Source: Bacteroidales bacterium (lineage in GTDB: Bacteria; Bacteroidota; Bacteroidia; Bacteroidales; P3). From it: 37,757 nucleotides of DNA. The notes beneath the pieces are model-generated. The model saw only the letters and a list, made by a program, of their open reading frames with translations, made no database searches and was not told where the DNA came from. Every line of letters starts with the position of its first letter. Position 1 is the stretch's first letter. This document shows, in pieces, positions 31,799 through 37,757 of this stretch. The position numbers and the translations under genes were made by a program. The stretch spans positions 1 to 37,757 of the forward strand of contig JAEEZY010000002.1 in assembly GCA_016292015.1 (NCBI GenBank). The letters run 5' to 3'.

Positions 31799-32617
31799 CT
31801 AGTACTGCTCTTTTTCGTTCGGGAAGTCCACGCTCTTAACATCGTGAATATACTGCCTAATCGCGTTGCTTATCTCATGCCCGAACGATCCGTATGTCCG
31901 CAGGTATCTCGGCGAGAACTGCTGTGTTATCCCCAGCATGTCCTGCAGCACCAGCACCTGCCCGTCCACTGCGCTCCCGGCCCCGATGCCTATTGTCGGT
32001 ATCTTCACCTCTTTCGTCACCTGTGCCGCCAAGGCTGCAGGTATCTTTTCCAGCACCATCGCGAAGCATCCGGCCTCCTCCAGCACATGTGCGTCCTTCA
32101 CCAGACGCTCTGCCTCCTCGGCTTCGGTCGCCCTCACGGCGTAGGTGCCGAATTTGTTGATGCTCTGCGGCGTAAGCCCTAGATGCCCCATCACCGGTAT
32201 CCCGGCCGTAAGTATCCTCGAAATCGACTCCAGCACCTCTTCTCCGCCTTCCAGTTTCACTGCGTCCGCACCCGTCTCTTTCATGATGCGTATGGCCGAC
32301 GCCAACGCCTGTTTCGAGTTGCCCTGATAGGTTCCGAACGGCATGTCCACCACCACCAAGGCGCGCTTTATCGCCCTCACCACCGACGCTCCGTAGAATA
32401 TCATCTGGTCCAATGTGATAGGCAGCGTCGTCTGGTAACCCTGCATCACGTTCGCCGCCGAGTCGCCCACCAGCACTATGTCTATCTTTGCGTCGTCCAG
32501 CAGCTTCGCCATCGAGTAGTCGTAAGCCGTCAGCATCGCTATCTTTTCGTTGTGAAGCTTCATGTTCTGAAGCACTCGCGTTGTGACCTTCGTCACGTCT
32601 GTCTGCAAATATGCCAT
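31799..32617 (-). CDS. panB: 3-methyl-2-oxobutanoate hydroxymethyltransferase
   Basis: It makes ketopantoate from alpha-ketoisovalerate and methylene-tetrahydrofolate, the first step of pantothenate and CoA synthesis. The 272-residue product shows [19 protein letters not shown], the metal-binding [17 protein letters not shown], the AVKLEGG signature and the [12 protein letters not shown] and IGIGAG segments. Length is normal. It is the last gene of a run with the exported OmpA-like protein (21-nt gap) and moxR, and it has its own terminator. Confidence 0.95.
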   Translation of the reverse strand: MAYLQTDVTKVTTRVLQNMKLHNEKIAMLTAYDYSMAKLLDDAKIDIVLVGDSAANVMQGYQTTLPITLDQMIFYGASVVRAIKRALVVVDMPFGTYQGNSKQALASAIRIMKETGADAVKLEGGEEVLESISRILTAGIPVMGHLGLTPQSINKFGTYAVRATEAEEAERLVKDAHVLEEAGCFAMVLEKIPAALAAQVTKEVKIPTIGIGAGSAVDGQVLVLQDMLGITQQFSPRYLRTYGSFGHEISNAIRQYIHDVKSVDFPNEKEQY

Positions 32618-32638
32618 TTATTCAACTTTCAAAATTAA

Positions 32639-33925
32639 CTATATCTCTTCGTCCGCACCCTTCTTGGGTTTCTTCGTCGGTTGCGGTATCTCATCTTCCT
32701 CCTCTTCCTGTTCTATTATGCGGAACAGGTCTCGCATCGCCGGCTTTATCTCGTAGTCGCCGTGTTTGTTCACCTTGAAAGCCTTGTAGTATCTTCCGCC
32801 AAACTCAAACGAACCCTCTTCCACCTCCGATATCGCCGGGTAAAAATAGCTGCCCAGCTCGTCCGGCTGTATGCGTTTCCCAAGGTACACGGTGTCCAAC
32901 TGTGTCGCGTTGATGGCCGACTGCACCGTGATTTTAGTCTTGTCTTTCGATTTCAGCTTCTTCGTCGAGAGGGCCTTGTATTCCAGCTGCCCCTTGTTGT
33001 TCATTTTCTTCGAGAATATGCGCAGCTTCCCAGCCCACTGTTCGGGCGTGAACGGAAACCGCACGTATATCGAGTCGGGCAGTGTGGCCGAGCATTCGCC
33101 CACTTTGCGGCTCGAGTTGCTGTGAAGCACTATGTATCCCGCCTGTATAATGATGTATTTCCGATGTGGTATCAGCGAGTACCGTTCCACTATCTCCTTG
33201 TAGTCGAGGTGTTCCTCTATCTTTATTTCCAGTTCGGGCGGACAGGTGTCTTTAGTGTTTTCCACCGCATAAACCGACCCCTTCTGTAGCGCCAGCGAGG
33301 CGTAGTAACCATGTATAACTGTGTCGTTGGCGGGCAGGAAGCACCCCCTCGATGTCCCTATGCACTCGTCTGGATTGTTCTTGAACGTCACCAGCACGTT
33401 ACCCTTCAGCTGTATCGTCTTGTTCAGCGTCTGGCGGCTATCGGGCAGGTCTGCCATATTCAGCACGTTCACAGTCGCTGGCACCTCGTAGCGCAGCATC
33501 TCCACCGTGTCTCCGTGGCACGAGCAGTGTATCGGATTGTACGAAATCCTCACAGGGAACGGCGTGTAGCTGCGACGGCAGAAATAGTCATACACCGCCT
33601 TGCACCTAGCTTCCATCATCTGCTCGTCACCGTCCGCGTAACCCTCCACCGTCATCGTGTAGAAGTTCGGGTTTTCGCGGTTCTGGAACGCATAGTTGTA
33701 CACCGAATCCAGCATGTCCAGGTCGCTTAGTGTCAGCGTCGTGTCCTTGCCAAACTCCATCACCAGGTAGAATGTTTCTGGATATGTCGCCAGCACCTTC
33801 TTCATGTCCTTCACGGGCTTTGCACTCGCCACATACAGCCCGGTTTGCCCGTGCAGCATAAATGGAGAAAGGTGAAAAACGGAGAAAAACAGGAACGCAA
33901 TGATTATAGTTCTTTTCATATTCAA
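32639..33925 (-). CDS. Exported protein with degenerate OmpA-like segment, 428 aa
   Basis: A signal peptide is present (MKRTIIIAFLFFSVFHLSPFMLHGQ). Residues about 88-120 (FYTMTVEGYADGDEQMMEARCKAVYDYF) resemble the OmpA C-terminal peptidoglycan-binding pattern (V.GYAD....N..L...RA..V.DYL), but the usual NxxLSxxRA arginines are only partly present. The rest alternates strands and has a charged end (EEEEDEIPQPTKKPKKG). It is probably periplasmic, near the cell wall. It follows moxR by 79 nt and precedes panB by 21 nt. No specific family recognised. Confidence 0.6.
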   Translation of the reverse strand: MNMKRTIIIAFLFFSVFHLSPFMLHGQTGLYVASAKPVKDMKKVLATYPETFYLVMEFGKDTTLTLSDLDMLDSVYNYAFQNRENPNFYTMTVEGYADGDEQMMEARCKAVYDYFCRRSYTPFPVRISYNPIHCSCHGDTVEMLRYEVPATVNVLNMADLPDSRQTLNKTIQLKGNVLVTFKNNPDECIGTSRGCFLPANDTVIHGYYASLALQKGSVYAVENTKDTCPPELEIKIEEHLDYKEIVERYSLIPHRKYIIIQAGYIVLHSNSSRKVGECSATLPDSIYVRFPFTPEQWAGKLRIFSKKMNNKGQLEYKALSTKKLKSKDKTKITVQSAINATQLDTVYLGKRIQPDELGSYFYPAISEVEEGSFEFGGRYYKAFKVNKHGDYEIKPAMRDLFRIIEQEEEEDEIPQPTKKPKKGADEEI

Positions 33926-34004
33926 TAAAGCGTGCTTTGCAAGACTATCTTGGATTTAATTCTCAATTTCCATCCCCAAATTCACATGTCACAATTCACA
34001 ATTC

Positions 34005-34973
34005 TCAATTTCCACTCACCAGCTTCCCAATCAGTTCGTCGGTCGAGATGTTCTCAGCTTCCGCATAGTAGTTCCTCACTATGCGGTGTCTTAGCACGTT
34101 GTGGGCCACAGCCCTCACGTCCTCTATGTCCGGTGAGTATTTCCCTCGCAGCGCAGCATGCGTCCTCGCCCCGATAATCAGGTATTGTGACGCCCTCGGC
34201 CCAGCTCCCCACGAGATGTATTTGTCCGCCAGCGACTCCCCTTTACCCGTCGGGCGTGTCGCCGTCACCAGCCTCACCGCATACTCGCACACGTTGTCCA
34301 CCACCGGCATTCTGCGTATCGTCTGTTGGTACATGGATATCTCCTCTGCCGACAGCACCACCCTGACATCAGACCCATTGTCCACCGTCGTCTCCTTCAC
34401 TATAGACATCTCCTCTTCGAACGTCGGGTAGTCAAGGCGCACGTCAAACATGAAACGGTCCAGCTGTGCCTCGGGCAGGGGATAGGTGCCCTCCTGCTCT
34501 ATGGGGTTCTGCGTCGCCAGCACAAAGAACGGCTCCTCCAGCCTGTAGCCTTTGCCCGACACCGTCACCACCTTCTCCTGCATCGCCTCCAGCAGTGCCG
34601 CCTGCGTCTTCGGCGGCGTACGGTTTATCTCGTCCGCCAGCACTATGTTTGCAAACACAGGCCCTTTTATGAATCTGAATTGACGGCTCTCGTCCAGTAT
34701 TTCTGTCCCAGTGATGTCCGACGGCATAAGGTCTGGGGTAAACTGTATGCGACTGAATGTCAACCCAAGAGCTCTCGACAGCGTGTTAACCATCAACGTC
34801 TTGGCCAGGCCAGGCACTCCTACCAGCAGGCAGTGCCCGCCAGAAAATACAGCCGTCAGTAGGCTCTCCACAGCCTCGTCCTGGCCTATTATTATTTTGT
34901 TTACCTCGCCCTTCAGTTCACCGTATTTCGCCACAAGATTGTCTATGGCCCCTTTGTCTGACACCTGTTCCAT
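34005..34973 (-). CDS. MoxR-family AAA+ ATPase
   Basis: The 322-residue product has Walker A VGVPGLAKT (about residue 53), the typical RIQFTPDLMPSDITG insert, Walker B NIVLADEINRTPPKTQAALLEAMQE, sensor 1 LATQNPIEQEGTYPLPEAQLDRF and the C-terminal lid. MoxR ATPases act as chaperones that mature or activate partner proteins and normally lie next to DUF58/VWA-domain genes. None of those is beside it here; the partner may be the exported protein downstream. A TAACTTTG -7 box is at 35037-35044. Confidence 0.93.
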   Translation of the reverse strand: MEQVSDKGAIDNLVAKYGELKGEVNKIIIGQDEAVESLLTAVFSGGHCLLVGVPGLAKTLMVNTLSRALGLTFSRIQFTPDLMPSDITGTEILDESRQFRFIKGPVFANIVLADEINRTPPKTQAALLEAMQEKVVTVSGKGYRLEEPFFVLATQNPIEQEGTYPLPEAQLDRFMFDVRLDYPTFEEEMSIVKETTVDNGSDVRVVLSAEEISMYQQTIRRMPVVDNVCEYAVRLVTATRPTGKGESLADKYISWGAGPRASQYLIIGARTHAALRGKYSPDIEDVRAVAHNVLRHRIVRNYYAEAENISTDELIGKLVSGN

Positions 34974-35036
34974 GTCCTGCTTTTCGTTTATTCCTGTTCA
35001 ATGAAGGCGCACTTCCGTCGCCTGTAAAAGTTGCTG

Positions 35037-35044
35037 CAAAGTTA
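35037..35044 (-). promoter_or_regulatory. -7 box of moxR
   Basis: TAACTTTG on the minus strand fits TAnnTTTG, about 65 nt upstream of the moxR start. The -33 region is A+T-rich with no clear TTTG. Confidence 0.45.
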
Positions 35045-35159
35045 CTACTTTTTCTCAAAACATTAAAAAACACTTACCGCCAGCTGTCAGGTGAACTCTC
35101 TCCCCAATGGCAAAACAAAACCTGACAACAACCAACACAAATGTAGTGGAAAAGTAAGC

Positions 35160-35192
35160 ACTAGCCTATTACTAGCCTATCACCAGCCTGGT
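35160..35192. repeat. 11-bp tandem repeat, 3 units
   Basis: ACTAGCCTATT, ACTAGCCTATC and ACCAGCCTGGT at 35160, 35171 and 35182. CCTATTAC in the first unit is inverted against GTAATAGG at 35191-35198. Confidence 0.75.
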
Positions 35193-35351
35193 AATAGGTA
35201 CTATCTTGCTAGGTCCAAAGCAAGAGCAGTCTAAGAGAAAAGTAAGCAAAACTGAGACAAAAGTAAGAGAACAATCAAAGTAATGTGGGATGAAAATAAG
35301 ACAACTCAGGGACGAAATCTTATGATTTTCTCGTCGCACGGAAATTATTTG

Positions 35352-35359
35352 TACATTTG
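35352..35359 (+). promoter_or_regulatory. -7 box of the orphan Rhs gene
   Basis: TACATTTG fits TAnnTTTG; TTTC lies 21 nt upstream. It is about 110 nt before the ATG at 35469. Confidence 0.45.
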
Positions 35360-35468
35360 CAGTGTCCAAAGCGAGTGTTTGTGAAAAGAAAAAACATGTA
35401 CCCAATAGCTTTGTTTTCAAAGAAAAATTTTCAAAATTTTCCACTCTGACAACAACCCGACTCTGCCG

Positions 35469-36314
35469 ATGGCCACGATAATTTCCGCATATCAAATTCA
35501 TTGTTCTTTCTCGGGCAAGGAGAAGGACTCAGAAACAGGCTATTACTACTTCGGGACGAGGTACTACAACTCTGATTTGAGTCTGTGGTTGAGTGTGGAT
35601 CCTATGTCGGACAAGTACCCAAATTTGTCGCCATACAACTATTGTGCTTGGAATCCGATGAAACTCGTGGATCCGAATGGGGAGGAATGTTTGGACAACT
35701 TGGATTGGTATAAAAATGGGAAAGGAGAAATTATCTGGGATAATAACGTTTGTCAACAAAGTGATGTAAAAGAAAAGAATGGTGAGTATATAGGGGACGA
35801 CCATGCACTCCTTTCAAGATTCGGGTTCTGTGATAAATATTCTAAGAAATCAATAACACGACTCGGTCAGATATATCTCAACTCAACAGATTACGGTGGC
35901 GCATATCATTATATGATAGCAAAGGCAAAAATGACTGTTGAAATCTCCATTAAATCAACTATTCTTGGAAATGGAAGAAAAAAATTCAATGGATTTAATG
36001 TTGGCATACAAACAGAAAGCAGGACGTCGGGTAGTTTCAGTCGAGTAACATATTCCGATATTGTGTCGGCCTCATATGGAGGAAACAAACTTCTAGAACA
36101 ATTACAGCAACCTAATCGTGCTGAGTTCATAGATGGTTTGGGACATAACAATAGCATCCGTCATGAGTTTTATATATCTTCTGATTTATTAAGTAAGAAT
36201 AAATCCCTTGAAATAAGAAGTAGAGGTAGTTGGAAAACAACAGACGGAGGTTGTTTTGTTTTTCATGCAATATTACCATTTCCTCATTATACAAGGTTTA
36301 GAATAACAAATTAA
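35469..36314 (+). CDS. Orphan Rhs C-terminal cassette with unknown effector domain, 281 aa
   Basis: Residues about 16-72 are the end of the Rhs core (SGKEKDSETGYYYFGTRYYNSDLSLWLSVDPMSDKYPNLSPYNYCAWNPMKLVDPNG), the segment that precedes the variable toxin in Rhs and wall-associated proteins. The remaining ~210 residues are a variable tip with no known family that I recognise (LDNLDWYKNGKGEIIWDNNV... then IEFYISSDLL-type strands and a final GGCFVFHAILPFPHY). The long Rhs shell that should come before it is missing. ATG 35469 gives a product that starts just before the core end. A lipoprotein gene follows after 9 nt as a candidate immunity gene. It may be a silent donor cassette. Confidence 0.75.
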   Translation: MATIISAYQIHCSFSGKEKDSETGYYYFGTRYYNSDLSLWLSVDPMSDKYPNLSPYNYCAWNPMKLVDPNGEECLDNLDWYKNGKGEIIWDNNVCQQSDVKEKNGEYIGDDHALLSRFGFCDKYSKKSITRLGQIYLNSTDYGGAYHYMIAKAKMTVEISIKSTILGNGRKKFNGFNVGIQTESRTSGSFSRVTYSDIVSASYGGNKLLEQLQQPNRAEFIDGLGHNNSIRHEFYISSDLLSKNKSLEIRSRGSWKTTDGGCFVFHAILPFPHYTRFRITN

Positions 36315-36323
36315 CTGAAAAAG

Positions 36324-37025
36324 ATGAAAAGACTTATAGCAATTGGTTTGGCGTTAGTTGTGATCACGGGGTGTGCAGAACACAATCGACGAGATATTAT
36401 AGAGGGTTATAAACATACAATAGACAATGGGCTGTCTGATTGGAGAAACACTCACGATACAAATTGTCTAATCAAGTTGTTGCCCATTGTTGATTCTTGC
36501 ATAGAGTTTCAGGATTACTGCAATCTTCATGACACTTTATATGCAGAATCATACATGGTCAAGGATTTGAAAATAAGCATGCTTAATAGTTTGAAGCGAT
36601 ATGATGAAGCGCTGTCCTTGATTGAGCAGTTGCCGTATGAATATGGGTTGTCATCCCCTTTTGGAAAAAACTACATTTTAAAAACAACATTAATTAGGAA
36701 GTATAATAGTCAGAATGACTATGAAGCAAGGGATTCAACCATTAATACGCTTATTGAAGATATGGAATTCCAATTTAGGGCAAGCTATGACATGGATTTT
36801 CCATCGGACTCCACCTTTTACGCTCGAAAACTGTTGTCGGTGGACACTTCGGATATTAATGTATTAATGGATTATTTCATTATTTGCATTGCACGGGGAG
36901 ATTACAAGAATAACATGATAGATAGGGCTATGCAATTTTTTTCGGCGAATGAGGTGTACCGTGAGAGTTTGATAGATTGGATTAATAATATGGATGAAGA
37001 ACACTTTTATAATAATTGGTACTAA
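36324..37025 (+). CDS. Lipoprotein, candidate immunity protein of the first Rhs tip, 233 aa
   Basis: The start MKRLIAIGLALVVITGCAEH is a lipoprotein signal with lipobox ITGC. The mature part is helical and soluble, with TPR-like stretches (SMLNSLKRYDEALSLIEQLPYEYG). It begins 9 nt after the Rhs tip and is followed by a second Rhs fragment, the usual position of an immunity gene. A lipid anchor would place it in the periplasm, which would fit a toxin acting there. The immunity role is inferred only from position. Confidence 0.6.
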   Translation: MKRLIAIGLALVVITGCAEHNRRDIIEGYKHTIDNGLSDWRNTHDTNCLIKLLPIVDSCIEFQDYCNLHDTLYAESYMVKDLKISMLNSLKRYDEALSLIEQLPYEYGLSSPFGKNYILKTTLIRKYNSQNDYEARDSTINTLIEDMEFQFRASYDMDFPSDSTFYARKLLSVDTSDINVLMDYFIICIARGDYKNNMIDRAMQFFSANEVYRESLIDWINNMDEEHFYNNWY

Positions 37026-37106
37026 TCTAAGACCCCAAAACCAGTTGTGCCGGAGTTGGAATCTGGCACTTCCGATGAAGGTAAGTAATGGCAAAAGTGA
37101 AGACGC

Positions 37107-37757
37107 ATGTACCAGAAATCCACATGTATAAACGCCTATTTCAGACCCTCCAAAAGGCCTGAAAATACCGTTATTTTTAGACCGAAATCCACGGGCAAAG
37201 AGAAAGATGCAGAGACAGGCTACCACTACTTCGGAGCGAGGTATTATAATTCCGACCTGAGTCTATGGTTATCGGTGGATCCAATGTCAGACAAGTACCC
37301 AAGTCTGTCGCCATACAACTACTGCGCTTGGAACCCGATGAAGCTGGTTGACCCGGATGGTGCGGAGTTGGAAACCAATACGGATTGGTATAAAGATCGG
37401 GATGGACATGTTCATTGGAATGCGAATGTTCATTCTTAATCTGATTTAAAAGATGGGGAGACATATCTTGGCAGAACAACAACAATGATTGCGGAGGGGG
37501 AAGATATGATGATGTACGGTGACCAGTATGGTCATAAACACAGCTCAATACCATTAAGAGAAGTCACTGTCACAGAAACGTTAACGGATTTTGAGCGAAC
37601 TATGCAAAATCCTATCGTTCAAAGTATTCATCAAAGCGCATCATCCTTTTGGGAATATCCGGTTACGGAAGCCGTTGTTGATGTCACTTTGACTGTTGTC
37701 ACCGGTGGTATTATGTCTGGTATTGGAAAATCTGCATTAAAGTCGTACTCAAAATAC
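37107..37757 (+). pseudogene. Second orphan Rhs C-terminal cassette, broken by an in-frame TAA, partial
   Basis: The fragment repeats the Rhs core end seen in the first cassette (TGKEKDAETGYHYFGARYYNSDLSLWLSVDPMSDKYP). It diverges after the DWYK..DGHVHWNANVHS part, where TAA 37437-37439 interrupts it. The same frame is then open to the window edge (SDLKDGETYLGRTTTM... to ...GGIMSGIGKSALKSYSKY). In the aligned first cassette the stop position is a CAA (Gln) codon, so one C-to-T change explains the break. The downstream part has a glycine-rich hydrophobic stretch typical of the pretoxin region of polymorphic toxins. It runs off the window. Confidence 0.7.

Larger units (their letters stand above)
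34974..35468. other. Non-coding interval between moxR and the Rhs cassettes
   Basis: It holds the moxR -7 box (35037-35044), 11-bp repeats (35160-35192, with weaker 11-bp phasing from about 35210 to 35300) and the Rhs promoter (35352-35359). No gene is visible. Confidence 0.6.

Noticed and set aside
32182..32638. Plus-strand frame of 151 codons opposite panB
   Set aside because: Antisense to a certain gene; His-Arg-rich product is a codon-use artefact.

Overview
The window looks like chromosome from an uncultured member of the Bacteroidales. The evidence is the Bacteroidetes-type 16S rRNA 5' end at the left edge (minus strand), promoters of the TTTG-N19-21-TAnnTTTG type, a type IX secretion (T9SS) sorting domain on a giant protease, BspA-type leucine-rich repeats, and weak use of Shine-Dalgarno sequences. 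A hydF gene suggests an anaerobe. Most genes are on the minus strand.

Layout. 1-1234: 16S rRNA 5' end, its promoter and a repeat-rich leader. 1235-3631: a short DUF2752-like gene, a lipoprotein gene split by an in-frame TAA, and three very small proteins. 3655-7177: a tandem run reading voltage-gated-type channel, pyroglutamyl peptidase, outer-membrane barrel protein, unknown 132-aa protein. 7260-11242: a compact operon of small cytoplasmic proteins around a TerB-like protein. Several of its products are internally duplicated, and a roughly 60-residue module occurs three times across two genes. 11423-14523: two related short regulator-like proteins, a strong candidate structured RNA (6S-like), and a membrane-anchored Ser/Thr kinase divergent from one of the regulators. 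14532-16862: folA, hydF and a small exported protein. 17153-18573: an HD-GNAT fusion and two tRNA-Val genes with promoter and terminator. 18993-23267: a PPDK-like protein without the PEP barrel, overlapping a LysE-type exporter, and a divergent miniature PurL-like protein. 23345-31144: a 2599-residue secreted subtilisin-like protease with many repeats and a T9SS C-terminal signal. 31799-34973: moxR, an OmpA-like exported protein and panB. 35469-37757: tandem orphan Rhs C-terminal cassettes with a lipoprotein between them. The second cassette carries an in-frame TAA and runs off the window.

The most unusual content is (i) the 7260-11242 TerB-like operon with its new shared module, (ii) the 6S-like RNA candidate, (iii) degenerate intergenic repeats in five places that share an 11-bp period but not a sequence, and (iv) two enzyme-derived proteins lacking a catalytic domain (PPDK-like and PurL-like). 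All assignments come from reading the sequence; no database search was run.
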